NCBI RefSeq assembly: GCF_900112695.1
Contig: NZ_FOMT01000001.1
Coordinates: 124,001 to 188,000 of the forward strand
Source: Paenibacillus catalpae
GTDB taxonomy: Bacteria > Bacillota > Bacilli > Paenibacillales > Paenibacillaceae
Reading direction: 5' to 3'
DNA: 64,000 bases
In this document: piece by piece, positions 52,908-61,083 of the stretch
How positions within the stretch are numbered: the stretch's first letter is position 1
Layout: every line of letters starts with the position of its first letter
The notes under the pieces: model-generated
What the model was told of the DNA's origin: nothing
What the model saw: the letters and a program-made list of their open reading frames with translations, nothing else
Database searches by the model: none
Made by a program: the position numbers and the translations under genes

Positions 52908-52956
52908 CTCGGGAGCCGAAATGACTTATTCATCCTTTCTCAAGAGAGGAGTGTCG

Positions 52957-54096
52957 ATGATGAAGCAAGGGGTAATGGTTCGTGCCAGAACGCTCAACGA
53001 CCTGCTCCCCGGCATCGCGGGAGATATGAAGAGGAGCCTTGAAGAGAGCGGGCTTCACGCTAATTACGCTTACCCGGCACTGGCTCTGTTCAGCGTTAGT
53101 ACCGCTGAGGTGGATTTATGGTCGCGAAGATACGCCGTCGATGAACTGTATGCCGTCATCAAGCGACATGGGCCCGGCAACACGGCTGTCCTTCCGGATG
53201 ACAAAGGGCATGTCGGAGTCATTTTCTCGTGGGACGACCGCGAATCCATAACGGAGTTATACAGCAGCATTTGCAACCAAGAGCAAGGCCTCTACCCTCA
53301 AATCACACTTGGAATCAGCAATCCTTATCCGCAACTATCTGAGCTGCATCAAGGATACGAGCAAGCCCTCCTCGCCACGCAACACCGATTCTACCAAATT
53401 CATTCACAGCCCATTTACTTCAGCGGCATTAACGAGTATGCACAGGGTGCCGAATATCCCAAGGAAATGGAGGATGAGCTCCTGCATCTCCTGACTGGGC
53501 ACTCGATCACCAAATCTGCAGCAACCCGGCAAGGGGTAGAAGGGTTCTACGAGATGCTAACTCGGAACGGTCCGCTGCCGGTCAAGAAAGTCGTCGACGC
53601 AACGCTTCAGCTGCTGGTCAGCCTGCAGCTCCGGGTCAAATCCGCACTTGGTCAGCCCCATCTATGCAGCACGCCCGATATTACGGCGCTTATGCAGCTG
53701 CAAACGCTGGAGGAAATGAAAGACAAGGTTTGCGAGGCGATTAAAGGAATGGGGGGGACGTCTTATGCCTCCGACAGCCTTAATCGCAATTTAATCAAGA
53801 AAGCGGTTACATTAATGGAAGAAGAGTACGATAGGGCATCGCTGCATTACGTCGCCGAAAAGGTATACATTACTCCCGCCTACTTAAGCTCCTTATTCAA
53901 ATCGAAAATGGGCGTCACGTTTATCGAGCACCTGACCTGCATTCGAATCTCAAACGCCAAAAAACTTCTCAAGCAAACGCATCTGAAAAACTATGAGGTT
54001 GCTGAACGAGTCGGTTATCACGACTCCCGCTACTTTAGTCAAATTTTCAAAAAGAAGGTAGGTTTGTCGCCAAGCGAATTCCGGGACGCGAATTAA
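52957..54096 (+). CDS. AraC-family transcriptional regulator
   Basis: 379 residues from the ATG at 52957 (AGGAG 5 bases upstream; the ATG at 52960 is equally possible; 52921 lacks a ribosome site). The N-terminal 270 residues resemble the GGDEF-like/middle region of YesN proteins without a receiver domain (VIFSWDDRESITELYSSI, LGISNPYPQLSELHQGYEQALLA). The C-terminal helix-turn-helix pair is SLHYVAEKVYITPAYLSSLFKSKMG and NYEVAERVGYHDSRYFSQIFKKKVGLSPSEFRD. It lies between GntR and UxuA and may activate the uronate importer downstream. Confidence 0.9.
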   Translation: MMKQGVMVRARTLNDLLPGIAGDMKRSLEESGLHANYAYPALALFSVSTAEVDLWSRRYAVDELYAVIKRHGPGNTAVLPDDKGHVGVIFSWDDRESITELYSSICNQEQGLYPQITLGISNPYPQLSELHQGYEQALLATQHRFYQIHSQPIYFSGINEYAQGAEYPKEMEDELLHLLTGHSITKSAATRQGVEGFYEMLTRNGPLPVKKVVDATLQLLVSLQLRVKSALGQPHLCSTPDITALMQLQTLEEMKDKVCEAIKGMGGTSYASDSLNRNLIKKAVTLMEEEYDRASLHYVAEKVYITPAYLSSLFKSKMGVTFIEHLTCIRISNAKKLLKQTHLKNYEVAERVGYHDSRYFSQIFKKKVGLSPSEFRDAN

Positions 54097-54153
54097 GGAA
54101 TCCAACAATCGCGAGTGGAGGTTATTAACGAAAATGAAGGAGTGTGTTCCGTC

Positions 54154-55158
54154 ATGAAGTTAGCCGAGTTTTTCACTTCTCAACCGAACCAGCTATGGCA
54201 TTTGGCGAAGCAGATGGGCGTTGATTACGCCGTTGGTCCGCTGCCAAGGGAAGAGAACGGCATGAAGCCCTGGGATTATATGAATCTGCTTCACATGAAG
54301 CAGCGCTACGAGAATCATGGTATCCAGCTGCTTGTCATCGAATCGGCACCGCCGACGAATAAGATTAAGCTTGGCCTGCCGGGGCGCGATGAGGAAATTG
54401 AATGGATGGGGCAGCTCATCACGAATATGGGGGCTCTTGGCATTCCCGTTTTATGCTACAATTTCATGGCTCAATTTAATTGGTTCCGCACGTCGACGAC
54501 AACGCGTACCCGCGGCGGAGCGCTCGTGTCCAGCTACGACCACTCCTTAATGCACAACGCGCCGCTTACGGAAGCGGGCATCGTGACGGAGGATCAATTG
54601 TGGGACAATCTGCGTTATTACTTGGAAAGAATTGTTCCGATTGCCGAGAAAGCGAAGGTCAGGCTGGCTTTGCATCCCGACGATCCGCCTATAAGCCCGA
54701 TTCGAGGCGTATCGCGCATTCTCCGAAATGCGGAGGCACTGCAGCGCGCAATCGATCTTGTGCCGAGCGAATTCAGCGGAATTACACTATGCCAAGGCAC
54801 GCTGGCGACCGCGGGAGAGCATATCCCGGATGTCATCCGCCATTTCGCGAGTCAGAACAAATTATTTTTCGTGCATTTCCGAGACGTTGTCGGAACGCCG
54901 GACAAATTCCAGGAGACTTTCCATGATGACGGCAAAACCGATATGTACGAGGCGATGAAGGTGTATTATGAAGTTGGATTCGACGGTCCGTCGAGACCCG
55001 ACCATGTACCGACTATGGAAGGGGAAGACAATACGAATCCCGGGTACGAAACGCTTGGACGTCTGTATGGCGTAGGTTATATTAAAGGCTTAATGGAGGC
55101 TGCAGGGGCGGAATGGAAGTCGTCTGCCGGGAGCCTGGACGGATTAGCGGTTCAATAG
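54154..55158 (+). CDS. uxuA: Mannonate dehydratase UxuA
   Basis: 334 residues from the ATG at 54154, chosen because AAGGAG lies 11 bases upstream and MKLAEFFTSQPNQLWHLAKQMGVDYAVG is the family start. It converts D-mannonate to 2-keto-3-deoxygluconate. Motifs: HPDDPP, CQGT, HFRDV and DGPSRPDHVPTMEGE, the conserved metal and substrate sites of the xylose-isomerase-like UxuA barrel. The length is slightly below the usual 350-390. With the intact SDR (possible fructuronate reductase) this gives two consecutive steps of glucuronate catabolism. A terminator follows, so it ends the GntR-AraC-UxuA unit. Confidence 0.88.
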   Translation: MKLAEFFTSQPNQLWHLAKQMGVDYAVGPLPREENGMKPWDYMNLLHMKQRYENHGIQLLVIESAPPTNKIKLGLPGRDEEIEWMGQLITNMGALGIPVLCYNFMAQFNWFRTSTTTRTRGGALVSSYDHSLMHNAPLTEAGIVTEDQLWDNLRYYLERIVPIAEKAKVRLALHPDDPPISPIRGVSRILRNAEALQRAIDLVPSEFSGITLCQGTLATAGEHIPDVIRHFASQNKLFFVHFRDVVGTPDKFQETFHDDGKTDMYEAMKVYYEVGFDGPSRPDHVPTMEGEDNTNPGYETLGRLYGVGYIKGLMEAAGAEWKSSAGSLDGLAVQ

Positions 55159-55166
55159 AGACAGGA

Positions 55167-55199
55167 AGCTATGCATGCTGCGGCTGCATAGCTTTTTTT
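55167..55199 (+). terminator. Rho-independent terminator
   Basis: AGCTATGCA (55167-55175) pairs with TGCATAGCT (55185-55193), followed by seven T, just after the UxuA stop. Confidence 0.88.
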
Positions 55200-55276
55200 G
55201 TGAGCAGAGAGGCTTGCTAAAGCCGATCAAGAGCGTAAAAAAACAAACCAATTCATAATTCTATCGCATGTACACT

Positions 55277-55290
55277 TGTAAGCGATTTCA
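55277..55290 (+). promoter_or_regulatory. cre (CcpA) site, perfect consensus match
   Basis: TGTAAGCGATTTCA matches all 14 positions of TGWAANCGNTNWCA, 57 bp before the first permease of the uronate-region importer. Confidence 0.65.
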
Positions 55291-55322
55291 ATAAAATGAG
55301 CCTATAGATGCTGTGAGGGGAG

Positions 55323-55337
55323 ATGAACGCGAGATGA
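55323..55337 (+). CDS. Four-codon leader ORF (MNAR) coupled to permease start
   Basis: ATG AAC GCG AGA TGA lies behind a GAGGGGAG ribosome site; its TGA overlaps the ATG of the permease at 55334. It may serve translational coupling. A product is not implied, and the arrangement could be chance. Confidence 0.3.
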   Translation: MNAR

Positions 55338-56287
55338 AGGCTGAAGCTGTGAATAAGCCGGCGGCTGTAAAGCTGCGCTTGACGAAGAAACTCAAAAGAT
55401 CGAACAATAACAATCTGGCAGGCTATATATTCATTTCGCCCTGGCTGCTCGGCTTTTTGCTGCTTACGGTATGGCCGATCATCCAGTCGTTTTATTTGTC
55501 CTTTACGGAGTATTCGCTGCTTGAAGCTCCGACCTGGACCGGAACGCAAAACTACGTCAACATTTTCAAGAACGATACCGATTTCACGACATCGCTGAAG
55601 GTCACCTTTATTTTTGTATTGTTTTCTGTCCCGCTTAAGCTTTTCTTCTCATTAATGGTCGCGATGATGCTGAACAAAAATTTGAAGGGCATGAATCTTT
55701 ATCGGACGGCGATCTATTTTCCTTCTCTCATTGGCGGGAGCGTAGCCGTAGCGGCGCTGTGGCGCAACATGTTTAGTTTGAACGGTTATTTCAATCAGGT
55801 TCTTGCCTGGTTCGGCATTGAAGGCGTCGGATGGATCACGAATCCGGATACCTCGCTTGGAACGCTGATTTTGCTTAATACGTGGCAATTCGGCTCTACA
55901 ATGGTCATCTTCCTGGCCGGTCTGAAGCAGATTCCAAACGAGCTTTATGAATCGGCATCGGTCGATGGTGCTTCAAAGATTCGGAAGTTTTTCCACATTA
56001 CGCTGCCGATGCTGTCGCCGGTTATGTTTTTCAACCTGGTGCTTGGTATTATCGGTTCGTTCCAAATGTTTACCGCCGCCTCCATCATTACGCAGGGTGG
56101 TCCGATCAATTCGACGTACATGTACGCACTGTTCCTCTACGATAAGGCGTTTAAGCATTATCAAATGGGATACGCTTCCGCGCTTGCCTGGATTCTGCTC
56201 GTTATTGTAGCACTAATTACCGCCATTAACTTTCTGGTATCGCGCTACTGGGTATTTTACGAGACGGATGGAGGGAAGCAAAAATGA
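55334..56287 (+). CDS. CUT1-type sugar ABC permease (MalF/UgpA-like)
   Basis: 317 residues from the ATG at 55334; a GTG at 55313 is in frame but has no ribosome site. A basic N-terminus (KLRLTKKLKRSNNNNLAGYIF) precedes helix 1 (ISPWLLGFLLLTVWPIIQSF). EAA loop YESASVDGASKIRKFFHITLPML. Overlaps the next permease by 4 bases. No ATPase gene nearby. The UxuA/GntR neighbourhood suggests glucuronate- or aldouronate-containing oligosaccharides; this is inference. Confidence 0.92.
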   Translation: MKAEAVNKPAAVKLRLTKKLKRSNNNNLAGYIFISPWLLGFLLLTVWPIIQSFYLSFTEYSLLEAPTWTGTQNYVNIFKNDTDFTTSLKVTFIFVLFSVPLKLFFSLMVAMMLNKNLKGMNLYRTAIYFPSLIGGSVAVAALWRNMFSLNGYFNQVLAWFGIEGVGWITNPDTSLGTLILLNTWQFGSTMVIFLAGLKQIPNELYESASVDGASKIRKFFHITLPMLSPVMFFNLVLGIIGSFQMFTAASIITQGGPINSTYMYALFLYDKAFKHYQMGYASALAWILLVIVALITAINFLVSRYWVFYETDGGKQK

Positions 56288-57120
56288 ACAATGCGCTTAG
56301 AAGTAATAAATTCACCAGCCATCTGCTGCTGATCGTGTTCTCTCTCCTGATGCTTTACCCGGTTATCTGGTGGGTTGGCGCTTCGCTCAAAACGACGGCC
56401 GAGATGAGCTCGCCTTCCATCTGGCCTTCAACACCGATTTGGGAAAATTACACGCAGGGCTGGCAGTTTTCTCCGGAATTTACGTTTGCACGTTTCTTCG
56501 GAAATACGCTCCTTATGGAGTTTTGGAACGTGCTGGGCGGCGTTGTCACAAGCGCGATTGTTGCATACGGCTTTGCACGGTTGAACTTCAAGTTCCGCGG
56601 CGTATTATTTTCGATTCTCTTGCTTACGATGATGCTTCCGGGGCAAGTGACGATCGTTCCGCAATATATTCTCTACAATAAGCTGCAGTTTATGGACAGT
56701 TATGTTCCTCTAATTCTCCCGCATTTCTTCGGCGGCGGCGCATTCTTTATCTTTTTGCTGGTGCAATTCATAAGGGGCATCCCGAGAGAGCTGGATGAGG
56801 CTGCCAAAATCGACGGTGCATCGGTTTACGGCATTTTCTATCGGATTGTATTGCCGCTTATAAAGCCTGCTTTGGTGACGGTGGCGATCTTTACGTTCAT
56901 ATGGAGCTGGGACGATTACTTCGCACAAGTGCTGTATCTGAATTCGGTTGGCAATTTTACGGTCAATCTGGCTCTGCGCATGTACGTGGATCAATTTGAA
57001 GTCCAATGGGGCAAGCTGCTCGCGATGTCACTTGTTTCGGTTATGCCGTCCGTCGTTTTGTTTTTTTTCGCGCAGAAGCATTTCGTCGAGGGAATCGCAA
57101 CGACGGGCTTAAAGGGATAA
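56284..57120 (+). CDS. CUT1-type sugar ABC permease (MalG/UgpE-like)
   Basis: 278 residues, ATGA overlap with the previous gene. Helix 1 HLLLIVFSLLMLYPVIWWVGASLK; EAA loop DEAAKIDGASVYGIFYRIVLPLIKP; C-terminus FFAQKHFVEGIATTGLKG, the standard end of this family. Confidence 0.92.
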   Translation: MNNALRSNKFTSHLLLIVFSLLMLYPVIWWVGASLKTTAEMSSPSIWPSTPIWENYTQGWQFSPEFTFARFFGNTLLMEFWNVLGGVVTSAIVAYGFARLNFKFRGVLFSILLLTMMLPGQVTIVPQYILYNKLQFMDSYVPLILPHFFGGGAFFIFLLVQFIRGIPRELDEAAKIDGASVYGIFYRIVLPLIKPALVTVAIFTFIWSWDDYFAQVLYLNSVGNFTVNLALRMYVDQFEVQWGKLLAMSLVSVMPSVVLFFFAQKHFVEGIATTGLKG

Positions 57121-57167
57121 CAACATGGCAGGTACAGCTCAAATTATAAGGTAAAGGGGAAAAGAGA

Positions 57168-58490
57168 ATGAAGCAAAGTATTCTCAAAGGATTAACGTTA
57201 TTGACGCTTGCAGCTACATTAGCATTGACGGCTTGCGGGAATAGCGGCGGGAATAATGGAGAGTCGAATGCTGCAAACAGCGGCGGTAAAGCAGATCCCA
57301 ATGCTCCGGTAAAGCTTAAGATCATGTGGCAGGGACCGGATACCAGGCATCAGGCGATGCTAAAAACGCAGGAGGTGTATACGAAATTAAATCCATCGGT
57401 CACCTTCTCGCCTGAATATATGGCATGGGACGATTACTGGAAGAAGCTGCCGACGCTTGCTGCTTCCCATTCGCTGCCGGATGTCCTTCACATGGACGGC
57501 GCATACATTCAGGAATTTGCGACGAGAGGCACACTGGAGGATTTATCAGATATCGATCTGACCGGCGTCATTGATGATAAAACGTTGGAAAACTTGAAAA
57601 TAGACGGCAAGCTTTACGGCATCCCGATCAGCCGTAATGCGCAAGGCATTGCATTTAACAAGGAAGCGCTTGCGGCTGCCGGCATCGAGCTGCCGAAGAA
57701 AGACTGGACGTGGGATGAATATTTTGACTTTGCAAGAAACGCGCGCGCCAAGCTTCCGGAAGGCGTCTATCCGATCGGCGATTCGACTACGTGGGATCAT
57801 TACCTATACTATCAAATGTCGTACGGCAAAGGCCCGATTATTCAAGAGGATGGCAAGAAATTCAATCTCGACAAAGAGCTGTTCATGAAGTTCTACGGCA
57901 TATATGCGGAATTCCGCGAAAAGAAAATCGTTCCTCCTGCGGACATGGGCAGCGCCTTCAAGGATAATGATCCACAGGCCGATCCGATGGCAAGCGGCAA
58001 AGTAATGACACGAGGAGCCACGGTTGGTTCGGTAGGCGCGCTGACGCAGTTAATGCCGGGGAAAGTGGGCATCGTCAACATGCCGGTCGGGCCGGAGGGC
58101 GGCGGATGGGCGCAGCCGACTATCTTCCTGAGCGTAAGCACCGATGCGAAGCATAAGGATGCAGCTAAGGCTTTCATCAAATGGTTCGTTACGGAAAAGG
58201 AAGCCGGCCAAACGTATGGGATGAATTTCGGCATTCCGATCTACGACGATATTTACGCAGCTCTTGAGCCTAATTTGGAAGAGAAGGATAAGCTCGGCAA
58301 GGAATTGTACGACGTGGCGAAGGATAAAGCGATGCCATTCTCACCGGCTGCTGCAGGATGGACGGAGTGGATAGACAATTACAAGAAAACGATGGATGCC
58401 GTAATGTTCGGCCAGAAATCGCTCGAAGATGCTTATAATGAAATAACCAAATCAGGCAACGCGATCGCGGAAAAGCAAAGCTCAAAATAA
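57168..58490 (+). CDS. CUT1-type sugar-binding lipoprotein
   Basis: 440 residues, AAGGGG before the ATG. Lipobox TLALTAC, short Asn/Gly/Ser linker, SBP_bac_1 fold (KLKIMWQGPDTRHQAMLKTQEVY; DVLHMDGAYIQEFATRGTLEDLSD; WDEYFDFARNARAKLPEGVYPIG). Here the binding protein is last in the operon, after the two permeases, and ends directly at a terminator. Confidence 0.92.
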   Translation: MKQSILKGLTLLTLAATLALTACGNSGGNNGESNAANSGGKADPNAPVKLKIMWQGPDTRHQAMLKTQEVYTKLNPSVTFSPEYMAWDDYWKKLPTLAASHSLPDVLHMDGAYIQEFATRGTLEDLSDIDLTGVIDDKTLENLKIDGKLYGIPISRNAQGIAFNKEALAAAGIELPKKDWTWDEYFDFARNARAKLPEGVYPIGDSTTWDHYLYYQMSYGKGPIIQEDGKKFNLDKELFMKFYGIYAEFREKKIVPPADMGSAFKDNDPQADPMASGKVMTRGATVGSVGALTQLMPGKVGIVNMPVGPEGGGWAQPTIFLSVSTDAKHKDAAKAFIKWFVTEKEAGQTYGMNFGIPIYDDIYAALEPNLEEKDKLGKELYDVAKDKAMPFSPAAAGWTEWIDNYKKTMDAVMFGQKSLEDAYNEITKSGNAIAEKQSSK

Positions 58491-58506
58491 TCTTTTACGA
58501 ATCATG

Positions 58507-58543
58507 AAAAGCGGCAAACTCATCCGGGTTTGCCGCTTTTTTA
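58507..58543 (+). terminator. Rho-independent terminator
   Basis: AAAAGCGGCAAAC (58507-58519) pairs with GTTTGCCGCTTTT (58528-58540), followed by further T. It ends the importer operon. Confidence 0.88.
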
Positions 58544-58559
58544 GAAATCCCAGGGGGAT

Positions 58560-59096
58560 TTAAGGTTTTTCTATTCCAACGTTTGCTAAGGCAGTTTCTC
58601 TCGCGGCATTGTGAGCTAGTCTATGTAAGTGGTTGTTTTTCTTGTGTTTGCTCATATATTTGATCTGAATGCTAACATCGGGGTACAAAAGATTGAGGCT
58701 GGCTAGAGTTGCTGCTAGTTCTTCTCTTCCTCGCTCCTCTCGAACATGCGACTGTGCTAGCAGATGCGAAATGCGGATACAATCGGTAAATATGACCGCA
58801 ATCTTCGGTTGATGCTCCATTAAGGCGCCTGCAAGTGTTTCCAGGCTGAATTTGATCGCCATCATTTCACCGTAATTTGAGCCGTAATCCTTTGTTAGGG
58901 GCAGTTTCTTGGCTGAGAGGCTTATGGTTCGATTAAACACCATGCAGCAAGCTGCGCCATAAACGTTGCGCGAGGCGAAGCCCGCGTAATCGCAATACAG
59001 GAACATGGTTCCTTTATTTACGATATGTTGTCTTAGCTTAGGGTTTGCAAAAGCTTTTCTGACCAGCAGGTTATTGAATAAATCCATGAGCAGCAT
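58560..59096 (-). CDS. RNase H-like protein (YpdQ-type), fourth acidic residue replaced
   Basis: 178 residues; ATG at 59096 (a second in-frame ATG at 59087 is possible; GGAG lies upstream of both). RNase H fold: first strand LYCDYAGFASRNVYGAACCMV with Asp, YGEMMAIKFSLETL with Glu, VIFTDCIRISHLL with the second Asp. At the position of the fourth carboxylate the sequence is NNHLHRLAHNAARE, His rather than Asp. Three of four metal ligands are kept, so it may bind metal weakly or act as a non-catalytic relative. It stands alone between two importers, transcribed convergently with the preceding operon. Confidence 0.75.
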   Translation of the reverse strand: MLLMDLFNNLLVRKAFANPKLRQHIVNKGTMFLYCDYAGFASRNVYGAACCMVFNRTISLSAKKLPLTKDYGSNYGEMMAIKFSLETLAGALMEHQPKIAVIFTDCIRISHLLAQSHVREERGREELAATLASLNLLYPDVSIQIKYMSKHKKNNHLHRLAHNAARETALANVGIEKP

Positions 59097-59189
59097 ATCT
59101 CCAAGTCATTCGTATTCGATCAGCATAAACCGACAGAGCATAATTTAAACCTGTGCAATCCGTATTAGTGGAAAAAGGATTAACAATAA

Positions 59190-59231
59190 GAGGCAGCCAT
59201 CAAGGTCAATAATGACCTTGATGGCTGCCTC
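59190..59231 (-). terminator. Long perfect hairpin, probable terminator
   Basis: A 19-bp perfect stem (59190-59208 with 59213-59231, loop of 4) lies 8 bases after the stop of the minus-strand permease gene, with T-rich sequence beyond on that strand. Confidence 0.7.
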
Positions 59232-59238
59232 TGGTGTT

Positions 59239-60087
59239 TTACTTAATGCCTGAAATGGCATAGTTCTCAATAATATGTTTCTGGAACAAAATGAAGATGA
59301 TGATGATCGGCACAACCATAAAGGTAGAGCCGGCCATTTGGAGCGCATAGTTGCCGCCATATTGCCCTTTGAGCAAGGATAGGCCGACGGATAGGGTGTA
59401 GAGCTTTTCATCATTAGCGATAATAAGCGGCCATAGGAAGCTGTTCCATCCGCCGATAAAGGCAAGAATCCCCTGTACGGCGAGAATAGGCTTGGAGATC
59501 GGAAGCACAATCTGAAGGAAAGTACGGAATTCGCCTGCACCGTCTAGACGAGTTGCCTCCAGAAGCTCATCCGGGATGGTGGACATGAACTGGCGGAACA
59601 AGAATATGCCGAAAGCTCCGACAAGGCCAGGCAATACGATACCAATCATCGTATTCGTCAGATGCATTTGATTCAGGATCAAGTAGACTGGAATCATCGT
59701 CACTTGACCAGGAATCATCATCGTTGCGAGCACGATATAAAACAGTTTATTGTCAGCTTTGAACTTATATTTCGCAAAACCAAAGCCGGCCATTGCATTC
59801 ATGAATAAGCCGATAAACGAGAAGAAGACGATCATAAGCGTATTTTTCAAATAGACGCCAAAGTTCATATTCTGGAACAAATTTTTAAAGTTTTCTGTTG
59901 TGAATTTCTCAGGCAGCAGGGTAGGCGGGATGTTCTGAATCTCGCCCTCCGGCTTGAAGGCAGACAGGATCATCCATACGAAAGGAAGGATGACCAATAT
60001 ACCGCCAACGGTGAGGCAAATGCCCAGTATCCACTTGAGCAATTTGTCGCTGCTTGAGGCGTTTGATGCTTTTGCTTGCGAACTCAT
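59239..60087 (-). CDS. CUT1-type sugar ABC permease (MalG/UgpE-like)
   Basis: 282 residues, GGAGGTG 5 bases before the ATG. A Ser/Lys-rich N-terminus precedes helix 1 (WILGICLTVGGILVILPFVWMIL). EAA loop LEATRLDGAGEFRTFLQIVLPISKP; C-terminus ILFQKHIIENYAISGIK. Third gene of a minus importer operon divergent from the GH3 gene. Confidence 0.92.
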   Translation of the reverse strand: MSSQAKASNASSSDKLLKWILGICLTVGGILVILPFVWMILSAFKPEGEIQNIPPTLLPEKFTTENFKNLFQNMNFGVYLKNTLMIVFFSFIGLFMNAMAGFGFAKYKFKADNKLFYIVLATMMIPGQVTMIPVYLILNQMHLTNTMIGIVLPGLVGAFGIFLFRQFMSTIPDELLEATRLDGAGEFRTFLQIVLPISKPILAVQGILAFIGGWNSFLWPLIIANDEKLYTLSVGLSLLKGQYGGNYALQMAGSTFMVVPIIIIFILFQKHIIENYAISGIK

Positions 60088-60107
60088 CCGTTACACCTCC
60101 GTGTGGA

Positions 60108-60995
60108 CTATAGATCGGTTTCTTTATTTTGAAATTTGAATTGTACCATTGTAATAACAATGATGGCGATAAACAGGACAAACGAACCAGCTGCTGCATA
60201 ACCGAAGTGGCTAAGCTGGAAGCCATTGCGGTAAATGAACAGGGCTACGGAAGTCGTGCTGTCGAGCGGTCCGCCATTTGTCATGATGAATGGTTCCTCG
60301 AAGAATTGCAGCCAGCCGATCATCGTTGTGATCGATACGAAGAAAATCGCGAAGCGAAGCATAGGAATAGTAATATGGATAAGCTGCTTCCATGTGCTGG
60401 CTCCGTCAAGCTGAGCTGCTTCATAGTAAGATTTCGGGATACCTTGCAGTGCGGCGATGAAGATGATCATATTTAGACCGACCCCTCTCCATACCGCCAT
60501 GAGAATAAGTGAAATCTTGGCCATAATTGGATCTTGCAGCCAAGGGACGGCAGGCAGATGGACCGAATCGAGTACATAGTTGAGGAGACCAAATGCAGGG
60601 TTGTAGAGGAAGCCCCATACGACCGCAACGGCAACAACGTTCGTCACCGAAGGCATGTAATATACAATTCGGAAAGCTTTAAACACACGGTTCGCGCCGA
60701 AATTAATCATGATCGCAATCGCAAGCGAGCATAAGATGACAAGAGGTACCCCGACAATAACGTAAAACAAGGTATTCAATATGGCTTTCGTGAAAATGGG
60801 ATCTGCGAGTACGTCAATATAGTTTTTGAGTCCGACGAATGAAATATTGGACCAATCAGCAAGTCCGGCCAAGTCCATATTCGTAAAGCTTATGATCAGA
60901 GCCACGAGGATCGGTAGTAATGAAAATAAGGTAAGTAAAATAAGCGTTGGAGCGATAAAGAAATATGGTGCCTTGCTCTGGGACATCCCTTTCAT
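60108..60995 (-). CDS. CUT1-type sugar ABC permease (MalF/UgpA-like)
   Basis: 295 residues from the ATG at 60995, with AAAGGAAGG about 8 bases upstream; the upstream in-frame ATG at 61025 has no such site. Helix 1 YFFIAPTLILLTLFSLLPILVAL; EAA loop YEAAQLDGASTWKQLIHITIPML. It is followed by its partner permease after 20 bases. Confidence 0.9.
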   Translation of the reverse strand: MKGMSQSKAPYFFIAPTLILLTLFSLLPILVALIISFTNMDLAGLADWSNISFVGLKNYIDVLADPIFTKAILNTLFYVIVGVPLVILCSLAIAIMINFGANRVFKAFRIVYYMPSVTNVVAVAVVWGFLYNPAFGLLNYVLDSVHLPAVPWLQDPIMAKISLILMAVWRGVGLNMIIFIAALQGIPKSYYEAAQLDGASTWKQLIHITIPMLRFAIFFVSITTMIGWLQFFEEPFIMTNGGPLDSTTSVALFIYRNGFQLSHFGYAAAGSFVLFIAIIVITMVQFKFQNKETDL

Positions 60996-61038
60996 ATACG
61001 ACCCTTCCTTTGCTATGAGCGCCATTCCAAAATGGAAC

Positions 61039-61070
61039 CGACAGCGACTCCGTTACAGGAGGCGCTGTCG
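61039..61070 (-). other. Intercistronic stem-loop after binding-protein gene
   Basis: CGACAGCG (61039-61046) pairs with CGCTGTCG (61063-61070), with an inner CTCC/GGAG pairing and no T-tract on the coding strand. Confidence 0.55.
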
Positions 61071-61083
61071 ATACTAGCGATCA

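Noticed and set aside
59190..59231. Perfect 19-bp inverted repeat as an insertion-sequence end
   Set aside because: The loop is only 4 bases and it lies just after a stop codon; a terminator explains it.
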